From assembly GCA_030278955.1 (NCBI GenBank), contig JAOANR010000005.1:310001-374000 (forward strand): DNA of 64,000 nucleotides, read 5' to 3'. The position numbers were made by a program, and so were the translations under genes. Shown here piece by piece: positions 12,101-22,625 of this stretch. The notes below the pieces were generated by a model. The model did not search any database, had not been told where the DNA came from, and saw only the letters and a program-made list of their open reading frames with translations. Source of the DNA: Hygrophila difformis (lineage: Eukaryota > Streptophyta > Magnoliopsida > Lamiales > Acanthaceae). Numbering within the stretch: the first letter of the stretch is position 1; every line of letters begins with the position of its first letter.

Positions 12101-15100
12101 AATTCACGTTAGATAATTTAATTTCATTAATTATTATAGATAAAGAATATTACAAACAAAAACTTTATGAATTGATAGTTGAATAATAAACAGTACCAAA
12201 AATCAATCCCTTTTGACTATACAAATGAAGGAACTATAAAAAAGGAAAACAAAACATAATGCACTTTCAGAATATAGGAGACCAAATTCCAGCGAAATTC
12301 ACATTTGATAATTTAATTTTGATAATTTAATTTCATAAATTATAATATATAAATAATACTACCAAATAAAGATGTAACAAAAAAACTTTATGGGTTAATA
12401 TTATATTTATTCTTTAAATTATATTTCAATATTTGTTATAATTCTTAATCAATACTCTATTAATTAAAATTATAGTTAAGAATATATTGTAAATGATTAA
12501 TAAATATTTTATAGATTAATATTATATTCATTAATGGATATCAAATATTTCTATTAGATAAATTAACTAAATTAGATAAATTCCAATACGGCAATAAGTT
12601 TGATGGAACTATAGTTATTTTAATTTTCAATGGATTTATTTACAAGAGTATTTCTTATATTTTCTAATTTAATTTGGAAATATCTACAGTTTTATGAAAT
12701 TTCTAATATCTCAACGCTTTAGAGTGTTAATCAATATCAATAATCAATTATCAAATACAATACGATTTCACGTACTTTATTTATCAATGTGTATGAAATT
12801 AGAGTCGTGAGTAGAAATATTTTTATCTTTGCTTTTTAATTTTTTTTGTACATTCAACTATTTTTTGTAGTATTAGTTTTTTTTGTAATATACTAAATTG
12901 TAATATATAAATAATGGCAATGAAATATGTTGGTCGATTTATATGCAATGTATAGATGTACTCATGTAATGCTTAAAATAGTTTATGGAAATTGGGGAAT
13001 ATAATCGACATAATAAAATTGAACAACTTATTTGTTAAATTGGATAATTTTACTAATATTGTCCATAATTTTCGCCCATTGGGCGGGGGAAATACTAGTA
13101 ATGTCACAAAAACGCAAAAAGATAATAAAAGAAAACATATTCTATGACACAATTAGTGAAGAAAGTCCGGTGTAGATCTCCACTGGATTGCCTTAAACTT
13201 GCTCTTCTATTTGCCCGGATGATGGATGAAAAGATGTGAAAGTATGGATTGATTGGAACTCTTCAATTAGCTTGAAGTCGTGTTATTTATAGACCAGTTT
13301 GCAGAAGATATGAATCAGCCAGAAGATTTACGCGATATCCCAAGATTCAGCAAGATTTGGGCATCCAAATGATGAATGAAAAAGATATGAAGAATAAGAT
13401 ATAGAGACGGGAAACGAAATTCTGAGTGTTTTGATAGGTGGAACTCCCAAATCGGCCTAGAAAGGAACTATTTCTAGCCCAAAAGGTGCAGGGGCTCGCG
13501 CTACCCACAAAGTTTTCCTCCAGCGCGCGCCACGAGCGTGCTGTGTCGTCAAGCAGCACGCTCTGCGCGCATTCGATCTCCGCCGCACGCGTTTTGCATG
13601 GTTCTGGACTCTTTTCACCGTTTTTCTTCCGTTTTCCGAGTTTTTGAGCTCCAATTGACTTCCTGGTCCCTTTGGCCTATAGCTTGTTAAAAACATCTAA
13701 AAATATGCCATCTCAAAAAATACATTAAATTGCATCAAATCATAGAATGAGATCACAATTTAACATTTTTATTTAAAATTATTGTTTTTAGCAAATAATT
13801 CCATAATTTTCACCAATTAAACCTTTACCTCATTACTTAAACACAAGTAAATATCGGACTTTGTGCATGACATCAACATCCTCACACTAAGTCTTGTCCG
13901 TCCCCGAATAAGGTAGAACTAAGACCTTGTAATATCCAACATACATAATAGCTACCAAAATGTCTAAAAGCCAAATTACAATCAATCATAAGCTCAAGCA
14001 AATTTCAAAACCAGGTTTTCATTTATCCCCTCAACACTAACACTCCTACTTAGTTCAACCCTCATCAAGATCACATAAGGAAATATATATATAACTGTAT
14101 GAAATGCTCTCGTATTCAATGGGTAAAAATCATTCAATACCAAGGCAATGCAATTATCACTAAAAATTTGTAACTCAATCACATAATCACCATACTTAGG
14201 ATTTGTCATAAGGAATCAATAGGTCTTAAAAATGGTTATAACGGGGCTAGGTTCATTAGGTAGGAAAATATGGATAAAGTAGGCTAATAAAAATGGAATA
14301 AGTTCTTCAATTTTCAATACTTCTCCAAAATAATTCCACACACCCAAATATGTGAAATATGAAACCCCACATCACAGTATGAAGCTCTCAACCCAAATAA
14401 TAGAATGTAGTAGTATGAATGGCTATTATTTTTTTTCTCTTTTCTTGTGGCTTTACATAGCTTTATAGTTTTATTAGGGGAATTCCACTATCTGAAAATC
14501 TTGGATGGAACTTCAACCTTTTTTGTTCTTGACTTAGAGAGCAAACTCTTTGTCAGCAGAACAACTGTGAGAGCTACATAAATCCACTTTTCTTTTTTTT
14601 TTTTTCATAGTACAATGAGGGCACTATACTACTTTACAAATTTTTCTTTTCTTCCCCCCTCTTCACATGAGTTTTTTTTCAAGGCTTCCCCCAAAAACAT
14701 ATGCCAAATGTCCCACTTATAAAAAAATTCACTTGTTCCACGGGTTTAAATTCTGAAGGGTTATAAAGATGCATGGCTAGTGGAAAAATATAGTGGGTTA
14801 TCAAAGAAAATAGGCTAATAGGCACAAATGGGCTTCCCTAAAGATAAATATGTCAAAGGTAGAAAGTGTTTAGGCCATGGGCTTCTAGGTGCCTATATCT
14901 ATTCCTTATCAAAATCCAGATAGTAATTACATGCATTATAATCACAAATAAATAGATCTAAAGGCATGCCAAGTACACACAATCAAGAAAAATTAAGGCC
15001 AAGAGTCTCACCCAAGGGCTTTTTGGTTGAACTAAATAGTTATGTAGCATGAGGAGACTTATTTAAATTCAATTAATCAATCTACTCTAACAAGTTCATA

Positions 15101-18100
15101 GTCAAGGTCAACCCCTAGACAAAAATATAACTACTAGTGGTGACGTGCAGTGAGCAATGTATCATAAACTGGGATATCCCCATCCTCACAATAAAGATTA
15201 ACATTGTCCTCAATGTCTAAACAAGAAGCTATGGCATAGAGCTATAGACCATTCCAGTAATATTACCTAACTGGCGTGACACAAGAAGATACAAAAAAAG
15301 TAAGAATTATATGACATGTCAAAGCATAAAGATCTAGAATACCAGATTATACAATCCAGGCCTAAAAGGAAAAAATAAAAGACTCAAAGAAAGAAAACAC
15401 AAATAATAATAATAAAACTCTAACCGGGTATCACTGGTTAGGCGGCGAAAAATGTGGACCATTCCAACCCAATCCTTTAACTCCTTACTTTTCCAAGCCA
15501 TTTGTCTACTCTGATGTGCTTACTGCAGTCAAAAATCACCAATTGAATCACATTAATTAACAAGACTAACAAAATAAACTGATAATCAAGAATTGAAAAA
15601 CACCCGGGTTGCCTCCCGGAAGCGCTGCATTAAACGTCGACAGCCGGACATCCTTTGTAGCTCTTAAGTGACTCCTGCAGAAACGATAGCATAAAGTGTG
15701 TCATTCAATTCTAGAGATAAGTGTTTAGGAAGAGATTATAGTTCCTTCAATTTAATCTTGGATGGGGCTTGAATTGATGGAAGTAAAGTCCTACAAAAGG
15801 TACAGAAGGAGCTAAAAGAGGAGAGGAAAACTCCCTGACAGAAATAACACACGCGGAAACAAAATGCGTGTCCTGCTGAGTCCGCGCGCTCGCCGTGCGG
15901 TTTTCGTCCGGAGAGCGCCGCATCCTTCTCTTCCTACACGCTCGGCTCGCGGTTTCGGTCCATACCGCGCCAAGACCGCGTGCCTTCGTCAGTCGTCGTG
16001 CTCTCCACGCGCTTAATCTCCGCTGCACTCGCCCAGCGCCCGGCTTCGTCCGTTTCGTGCGCTATGTTATGTTATGAGCTGCTTTGTGCGCGATTCTGGC
16101 TCTGTGGGTGCATTTTTGACACCTTTTCAGCTCTCTTGAATTCGTTCTCCTGCTCCTGCAAATAATTCTTACACTCCTCCAAATGATGGATGAAAAGATG
16201 TGAAAGTATGGATTGAATGGAACTCTTCAATTGGCTTGAAGTGGTGTTATTTATAGACCGGTTTACAGAAGATATGAATCAGCCAGAAGATTTACGTGAT
16301 ATCCCAAGATTCAGCAAGATTTGGGCATCCTGATGATGATTGAAAAATATATGGAGAATAAAATATGGAGATGGGAAAATTCTGAGCGTTTTGATAGGTG
16401 GAAATCCCAAATCGGCCTAGAAACGAGTTCTTTATAGCCCAAAATGTGAAACCCCAAAATGTAAGTGCAGGGGCGCGCGTTACCCATGTGGTTTTTCTCC
16501 AGAGAGTGCCATGAGCACGCCGTGTCGTCAAACAGTGCGTTTGACCTCCGCCGCGCGCGTTTTGCGCGGTTCTCGATTGTTTTCACCATTTTTCTTCCGT
16601 TTTCCGAATTTTTTAGCTCCAATTAATGGAGTTCGAGCAACAATTACAACGCTAAGCAACATGTATGACGTGAGACGAGACTGGCATCGTACCCGCGGAG
16701 GCTAGCGTCGTGGCCTGGAAAGGCTTACGACGTGATCCTTAGGGTCCCACCATAGTTGTTTCTCCTTTTTTATTAATTAATTTGGGCTCCATTTCATGAT
16801 CCCAATTAATTAATGTGCTTCCTTGGACTTTATCTGTTCGGCCCTAGACTGCTCCCATTTATCTGACTCCTCGGATAGTATTTTGGCAATTGCTGTCAGG
16901 AATATTTTGGCACGTTTCTTTGAGCAGGGTCCCTCCGGGATGGTTAACGTTGTTGACTTGGCTCCCATGCCAAGGTCATTCTGAAAAAAGCTTGAAGGCA
17001 ACTATTGCATATGAAACAACATTGTAATCCACCATACTAAAGGAAAGTGCAAAAGAGTGAAAAATGAACCAATATTGCAGCATTTAGTTGTGCATTGAAT
17101 AGGAGGATAATATAAGCCATAACGTTTTGCATCATTTACAATGATTGCAATATGCATAATGTCCAAGAATTCCAAAAGAGTTTGCAAAACGGGGAAGTTT
17201 TAGCTTTAGCAAGAATCTGGGAGAGATTTTCTTCAGCATCAGATGTTGGCAAAAGATCTTTGGAAGTGTTGGATTCTCCAGCATTAAGTCTAAGTCTGGA
17301 CAATTGGTGGAGCTCAAGTGTTATCCCAGAATTCTGTGATTGTGTGCTCTGCACTCGAGGTGGTGTTGCTGCACTCGAGCTCAAGTGTAAGAAATTGACT
17401 TCATGGTGATTTACAAAATAGGATCACCCCATTTTTTTGAATTCAAAAAAAAATTCTCTATGAGCATAAAAATCTATTCCATTTCGTACAAAAAAGCATC
17501 CACCTAATTCTTTTTTCCCCGATTCCTCAGTAGCTTACATTCTCGGATGGAACACCTCCATATCTGCGGTCAATAATCAATTGCAAAAATTTAGCAAATT
17601 CCCCGATCAAAAAAGTCCCAATTACAGCATGAAAACCCCAAAAGTCGACAAAAAATACAAACAAAAAGGAGAAATTACTTCTTCAAGCTCTGGCAAAATT
17701 GAGCGACCATACAACAATTGAGAAACAATGAAGAACAGGGAGGATCACTGCATAATAAAAGAAAAATATGGTCTATGTGCTCTGAATTACAAATCATCTA
17801 TAAAACAACTCCCCAGATAAATAGCGAAACTTTAATTCAATGCATGGAACCAATTTCAGGTTCAATGCATTGAACCGTGTGTGACCGCGGCGGCACTAGG
17901 TTCCAATCGGTAAAGGCTGCAAGGCAACAGACTGGGGTAACTCACTAAAACCCTAAACTGTAAGGCCCCCCAACGGAAAAAATCGTACCAAAAGGAGAGC
18001 ATAAGCGGGAGAAAGCGTGTGCGGGAGGCTTGAAACCAGCAGAAAGGAGAAAGGCGCACACGGGTGGTGGCGTGGGGGCGTGGACGGGCGGCAGCAACGG

Positions 18101-19415
18101 AAGTGAAAGGCGTGGCCAGCAAATAGGGCGGGGCCTGGGCCGTGGGTACCAAATCAGGCAAGCGCAGTGGCGACGTGGTTAGGGCTTGATGAGGCGGATC
18201 GATCGACGGCGTTGCAGGGAGACGGCGAAATCGATGCGACTGGAATCCGGCGGAGAAGGCGATCCGGGGTACGGAGGCGAACTGGAATCGTGAGTGGCAG
18301 CAGAACCAATGAAACCAATGGAGGCGCACGACCCGGGGCAAAATCTAAAAGGGAAAGGCGCTAATTGAGCAAAACACTGAGAAGTGAGGCCTCGACGGAG
18401 GAAGGTGGTGGCGGTTCGCGGAATCTGAGCAACGACAATCGTCAAAAGTATTTTTGTTTACAAAAAGGAGAGAGTGAATTTTCATTGAGACGAAGAAGAG
18501 AACGAAATGGGGAGGTGGGCCAAAATAAGACAAATGGCAGGTTGGAAATTTCGAAGAATTTAAATAGTACAAATATTCATTTGCAATTACTATTCATTAT
18601 AAAGTGACATATATACATATTAGAGATAAAAATATATATTTGATATCAGATAACAAATCACATCAAACCGAATAATATAAACAAATCAAATAAGATCACA
18701 TATGCCTTATTTCCAACTGTCAAGCTTCAATTTCCTGAAAACTTTTCTTGATAAGCAAAATCCGGTTCTAGCATTTGCATGCCACCTTTTCTCCCCCATA
18801 GATCCTTCATGTGGAATGTATTTTTCTCTGAGTTGTTACAGCTGTGAGTATATATCGGTCAGTTATATGCAAATCAATAGTTATATTAGTTGCATTTGGA
18901 TGGGTGTATTTGGATTTCTAATTATGAATTTTAAATCTCCATCCAAATCCCACAATCCAAACATAACCGAAATTTGAAATCCCTTGCATTACAATGTTCA
19001 TTGAAATTGACTGATTGTTCCTGGATGATGACCTGCAGATTCTAGCTTTGCAATTAATTGTGGTGGGCAACAGATTACGGCCGCAAGTGGTATTGTATAT
19101 GACGGGGAGAATTTGACTCTTGGTCCGGCAGCCTATTACGTGAATGACACAAGAAGATGGGCTTTTAGCAATGTTGGTCTGCCAGATGTCATCTATAATA
19201 AGTCGTACACAACCTCCACCTACTCACTAATTACAAATGCTTTGGATTCAGAACTGTTCCAAACTGCTCGAATTTCAGCTGGATCATTACGATATTATGG
19301 CTTAGGCATGGAAAATGGTAACTACACTTTGACACTGCAATTCGCAGAGACGGTGATTCTAGGAACACATGTATGGAGGAGCCTTGGGAGACGTATTTTT
19401 GACATTTATGTCCAG
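6129..19415 (+). CDS. LRR-malectin receptor-like kinase (LRR-VIII-2 type), ectodomain exons 1-17, 3' part missing
   Basis: Ectodomain of a plasma-membrane receptor kinase of the LRR-VIII-2 (At1g56140-like) family. Exons: 6129-6267, 6712-6886, 7021-7092, 7254-7325, 7441-7512, 7633-7704, 7920-7991, 8314-8385, 8551-8622, 8729-8803, 8932-9000, 9624-9695, 9823-9888, 10111-10176, 10337-10381, 10540-10604, 19039-19415. All have GT-AG borders and join in frame: 1653 bases, 551 codons, no stop. A signal peptide (hydrophobic core IFWSLLAFGFAVV, end near VRAQ, residue 33) precedes a cysteine-rich cap, LRRs mostly one per 72 bp exon (SPSIGNLTGL, NNLTGRIPDALFNLPNLRNL), a CLQKNFPCSRGSP linker, and the first part of the malectin domain (FAINCGG through DIYVQ). 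The start is the first ATG before the signal peptide. Family members continue with the rest of malectin, a membrane helix and a Ser/Thr kinase; none is found before 64000, so it is truncated or its next intron exceeds 44 kb. Confidence 0.85.
6290..6410. repeat. Small inverted-repeat element (copy 2) in intron 1
   Basis: Shares GCGGATT and GGGAGTTAGTGATTCGG-type blocks with 5285-5400. Lies inside intron 1 (6268-6711) of the receptor gene. Confidence 0.35.
9008..9473. mobile_element. hAT-like MITE in intron 11
   Basis: Left end GTCTGTTTGTTTTGCCTTAA and right end AAGTCAAAACAAACAGCCCC are inverted and similar (TGTTTGTTTTGNCTT), the usual look of plant hAT-type MITEs. The AT-rich, non-coding interior has repeated AAAGGAGAAGC-like blocks in both orientations. 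It enlarges the intron between exons 11 and 12 without touching splice sites. Confidence 0.6.
10482..10509 (+). repeat. Poly-T tract in intron 15
   Basis: A run of about 28 T, about 30 bp before the acceptor of exon 16. It may act as an extended polypyrimidine tract; its length is probably unstable. Confidence 0.8.
10643..10850. mobile_element. Stowaway-like MITE
   Basis: Left end ATTCTGTTCCAATTATTG and right end CAATAAGTGGGATGAAGGAAG (one base past 20 trimmed by the boundary) are inverted relatives of the Stowaway termini. The interior motif TTTTAAAACTATACGAA matches the copy at 5451. Located at the start of the large intron 16. Confidence 0.6.
10890..11035 (+). mobile_element. tRNA-derived SINE-like sequence
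   Basis: A GACCCTAGTGGTTATATCCC segment resembles an RNA polymerase III A box, and about 35 bp downstream GGTTCGATTCCCACC is a near-perfect B box. This spacing is that of tRNA-derived SINEs. A full tRNA cloverleaf is not evident, so it is not called a tRNA gene. The 3' end, somewhere near TTTGTAATTTGTG, is uncertain. Confidence 0.5.
11675..11720. repeat. TATATC/TATC microsatellite
   Basis: Repeated TATATC and TATC units at the left edge of the Helitron. The Helitron 5' terminus (TCTATCTATATC...) merges into it, so the exact insertion point cannot be fixed. Confidence 0.75.
11690..13098 (+). mobile_element. Non-autonomous Helitron
   Basis: The right end has a hairpin (CGCCC at 13073 pairing with GGGCG at 13081-13085), then nine bases and CTAG at 13095-13098 followed by T. 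The left end begins TCTATCTATATC..AATATATAAAAAC, a common plant Helitron 5' end. A truncated relative lies on the minus strand at 35690-36320; both contain GGAAATATCTACA and ATTAGAGTCGTGA phrases in the same order, and both start with TCTATCTAT and a CCCTTATGA phrase. It carries MITE-like interior sequence (about 11800-12010). No Rep/helicase gene. Confidence 0.7.
13197..13650 (+). repeat. Long direct repeat, left copy
   Basis: Begins GGATGATGGATGAAAAGATG and runs through a GC-rich segment (13495-13600) to TTTTTCTTCCGTTTTCCGA. It matches 16181-16625 along its length with roughly 85-88% identity by eye and small indels. The pair might be the LTRs or an internal duplication of the surrounding non-coding retroelement. 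Confidence 0.8.
16181..16625 (+). repeat. Long direct repeat, right copy
   Basis: Right partner of 13197-13650, same orientation, about 3 kb apart. It shares the sequence CTTCAATTRGCTTGAAGT, a TTATTTATAGACC phrase and the GC-rich block with CGCGC runs. An extra piece around 16440-16465 is absent from the left copy. Confidence 0.8.
16810..18450 (-). pseudogene. Unrecognised gene or captured gene fragment, antisense in the receptor intron
   Basis: Three minus-strand blocks look gene-like. A final exon at about 16986-16810 follows a TTTTTTCAG acceptor and encodes a charged C-terminus (NDLGMGAKSTTL ... KWEQSRAEQIKSKEAH) before a stop. A middle block at 17384-17136 has coding-like composition (SDAEENLSQILAKAK, FCKLFWNSW). 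A GC-rich block at 18450-17862 resembles a plant 5' UTR or first exon, with pyrimidine-rich leader sequence and CpGs. I do not recognise the protein, and the blocks are not shown to be spliced together. It could be a small antisense gene, or a fragment moved by a Pack-MULE or Helitron. All of it lies within intron 16 (10605-19038) of the receptor gene. Confidence 0.35.
18600..19038. other. End of receptor intron 16, with possible short MITE
   Basis: AT-rich. At about 18890-18970 ATTTGGATGGGTGTATTTGG and CAAATCCCACAATCCAAACA are imperfect inverted repeats, as in a short hAT-like MITE. The 3' splice site is GACCTGCAG ending at 19038. Confidence 0.4.
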
Positions 19416-20330
19416 GTAAGTGTTAAACTAGAACTTTGAGTTTTTATTAAAACACGTTTTCACAAGACGCCTCCCCCGATTTTCAGTCACTAGAAATACC
19501 TATTATTGAAATATATAGGCTACTATAAGGTTATTTGGCCTAAAATACCAATAATACATTCTTGTAATGGCCTATTTCAATAATAGGTATTCTAATGACC
19601 GAAAATCAATGGAGGCGCATTGTAGTCGCCTATTTTAAGGATTGTCTCTAGAATTTTCACAATGTGGATTTTATACTTATTCTTATCTCATTCAAAATAT
19701 ATTTTTTCCCCGCTATAATTCTTATAGTTGTTGGAAGATACAACATGAAGAGAAACTTTGTGTCAACTAAACCTATGCATTAAATGTCAAGCTTGGAATT
19801 AGATATGTGTCATTTTGGCAGTTGAATAAAATGCATCCACTAACGACATTCAAATTCTGGAATTTGTCTGATGAGTTAAATCATGGTCATTAGAAGCCTT
19901 AAGAGCAGCCACATCGCGGAATCAAATTTTCAATTAATGTTAGCTTGCGTCAAAAATAAATTGGAGATTGGGGATGGGAGAGTTAATTGTGTGTGGGCCC
20001 TATAATTTCAGTTCAGCAGTATTAATTCAATTCATGGATTGAAAAGTGAGACAAATCCACTAAAAAGTGGCGACTAATTAAAAAAAAATTTCAAATACCT
20101 ATTGAGATGGCGATTTGTATGAAAAAAATATTTTAATAGAAAAATTTGTAGCCATATGTAATGGCGATTAACTTTTACCAAATAAAACCTGGGGAGGTGG
20201 CGACTAGACCCATATAAAACTTGTCAATTAAAAAAATTTTAAAAAAATAAGAACTTCTATCTAAACAAAAATAATGGTCAGACAAACCCAACAAACCCAA
20301 AATGCTAGTGTATTATTTTTAAATATAAGT
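19416..20330. other. Sequence after exon 17, no further exon seen
   Basis: Starts with a good donor (GTAAGTG). AT-rich, with a short inverted repeat (TAGAATACCTATTATTGAA-like at about 19490 and its complement near 19575-19600). No exon of the malectin C-terminus, membrane segment or kinase is visible. Confidence 0.5.
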
Positions 20331-20335
20331 ATGTA

Positions 20336-20596
20336 CTTCCTCTGTTTCCATATATATGCAATATTTATCTTGCGCACGCAGTCAATGTACATTTTTTTAA
20401 CAATTAATAACTCACATTGTGTACAAGTAAAAATTATAAGTAATTTGATATTCTAAAACTACAAAATGAGACGGTTCTAAGAAAATCTCACTTGAATATT
20501 TTTTTCTTCTATAACTATTGGATAAATGTGAATCAAAGTTGAATAATGAATAGTGCCGAAAAGCTAAACGTTTCACATTCATACAAAAGGAGTTAG
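20336..20596. mobile_element. Stowaway-like MITE
   Basis: Flanked by TA on both sides (20334-20335 and 20597-20598). Ends CTTCCTCTGTTTCC and AAAAGGAGTTAG are degenerate Stowaway termini. The interior shares GATATTCTAAAACTAC and GTTGAATAATGAATAGTG with the other copies. Confidence 0.7.
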
Positions 20597-20694
20597 TATA
20601 TAATTAAAATAGTATGGAAATTAAATTATTGTTTAATTTTAATATTGGGAAAACTACCTATAGGTGGTAGGGGCCGGTTTGGATTATGGGTCAC

Positions 20695-20772
20695 ATTAAA
20701 AAGAAGATATTACTTTAATTGGTGCAGAGATGTATTAAAAAGAAGATATTACTTTAATTGGTGCAGAGATGT
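20695..20772 (+). repeat. Tandem duplication of a 39 bp unit
   Basis: Two adjacent identical copies (20695-20733 and 20734-20772) starting ATTAAAAAGAAGATATTACT and ending GGTGCAGAGATGT. A recent slippage duplication in otherwise unique sequence. Confidence 0.9.
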
Positions 20773-22600
20773 GTGAATGAATTGAAATGAATTAAAAGAG
20801 TGGGGAAGAAGTGAAAAGCTGATATGGCGGAGAGAGATGAAAAAGTAGGTTATTAATTGAGTGAATGGATTTGGGTGCCCTAATGACCTCTGATGCTAAG
20901 ATGTCATTAATGACCTCTGATATGGTGGCAAGTCAGTAATGACCAAAATTAATAAAATCGTACACGTGGCGATGGATAGGCGGTGACTGGGACAGTCCAA
21001 GTTTCGCCTACTACATGTTTCCCCATACCAGCCACCAAATCCCTTCACCCGGGTTAATATGAACCCGAGGTTCTAGTAGGAATCATCCAATTTGACAATT
21101 TGCTATTGTTTCGAACACCGTGTATCCGGGTCATTCGTACTGAGTACTGACGAGTGACGACATTTATTTTGAAAATATAAATCATTATTTTTTTTTATCT
21201 TTTCGCCTACATTGTTTTGTTGTTAAGACTATCTTTAACCATGACCATCGCCACCATCCAATCATCTCATTATTTAATTAATTTCACTCCTCCAACTCAT
21301 CAATATCCATCACAACCTAACCACCCAAATTTTACATACTTTATCAGTAACCACCCAACCATCCAACCACAATATTATATATAATTATTTTAATTGATAT
21401 AATTTTAAATTATATTGAAATATAAAAAAATTAATGTATCAAAAATATAAAATATTTATTTTATTTATAAAGAATAAAAATCTAAGATATTAATATACTT
21501 CGTATTTTTTATTTATTTTTATTTCATAAAAATTTAAAAATAGTTTAAATATATCAAAATTGATATATTATGTATTTAATAAAAATATAGCAAGAATTGT
21601 CTCTATTTGTAGAGAATGAAAAATTATAAAATTTCGTATATTTTAAAATTATATTTATTTATTTATATAAAAGATATAATCATTTTGTTAGATAAATTTA
21701 AAATAATTACTTAACTAATGGGATGACGACAAGTTGTCACCATCCCATTAGCCCAAACTTAAGAGACCACTTGGGACCATGAGGTTGCATATATAATTTG
21801 GTTGACCATGCGAGGTTGCTTCCAAGATAATTTTGATTTTTTTTTTAATTAACTAATGACATGGAGATGCTTCTCCTATGAGACATTGTGAAACTTTTGA
21901 CAATTTTCCACACGAGTATTTTTCGAAAAGAAGAATAATCCCGGTTTAATTTTATTCAATGAAACCAAATTATGAAGGTGGAGTTAGGATTAGGGATATA
22001 TGTATAGGTTGTCACATTTTTATTACTCGTGTTAAGAAACTGTGCCCCCGAAAGCGCACGGAGTAAAAAATTGCAGTATTTATAGTAAGACCGGATCGTT
22101 CACTGGAGGATGTGCGAATTGCGATAGAAGCAGGGCCCATGTCGTTTTTATAAGATTTTCCACTCGGTTACTCGATTCAAGTTTGTGTTTAAATTTACCA
22201 ACTACTTGACATAATTTAAACTAGGTTATGAAAGCAATTAAATTTATTCTAAGAAAGCAATTAAAATTATTCTAAGTAAGCGGTTGAAATTATTCTAAGA
22301 AAGTGAATTTAAAATGAGAGAAGGGACAGGAAGAAAATAATAAAAATTGGACAAGATTCAGATGAAACACATTAAACTTCCATTTTTGCTACATAGATCT
22401 TTGTTTGGTATAATCCATCAGTTAGCTAACTCTCATGCTCCTATACTATGTTCCCTTTAACAGACAGGTACTTACAGTAGAGGTTTACATGCTCTTAAGA
22501 CCTCAAAATCTAAGATACCACAGACTTACAACTGCTCCCGTCAGAGCGTGTCATTTATCTATGGTGGACAAGCAACACGTAACATCTCATTAGTTGAAAT
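20773..22600. other. AT-rich intergenic
   Basis: No gene recognised. 21180-21850 is extremely AT-rich and bordered by segments that mention the same words (CCACCATCCAATCATCTCATT at about 21250; GTTGTCACCATCCCATTAG at about 21730), possibly the edges of an old MITE. Confidence 0.35.
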
Positions 22601-22625
22601 GCCAAGTACTCCTATCATTCCCCCA

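Larger units (their letters stand above)
11036..16640. mobile_element. Non-coding large retrotransposon derivative (LARD-like), interrupted by a Helitron
   Basis: A long stretch with no protein domain but with phrases typical of large non-coding plant LTR-retroelement derivatives: GGTCCAAGTAATAATCCGGT near 11072, a hairpin block CCCGGGTTGCCTCCCGG near 15602 followed by AGCGCTGCATTAAACGTC, and two long direct repeats (13197-13650, 16181-16625). The assignment rests on remembered similarity to such elements; no clear LTR ends, PBS or PPT were found. A Helitron at about 11690-13098 splits it. Several ORFs above 60 codons here lack domain character. Confidence 0.45.

Noticed and set aside
15747..16165. 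Arg/Ala-rich frames on both strands
   Set aside because: GC-rich CGCGC module open on both strands; no homology signal.
17862..18341. 159-codon minus frame as an independent protein
   Set aside because: Low-complexity, Pro/Ser/Arg-rich, looks like a GC-rich 5' UTR; kept only as part of the uncertain antisense gene.
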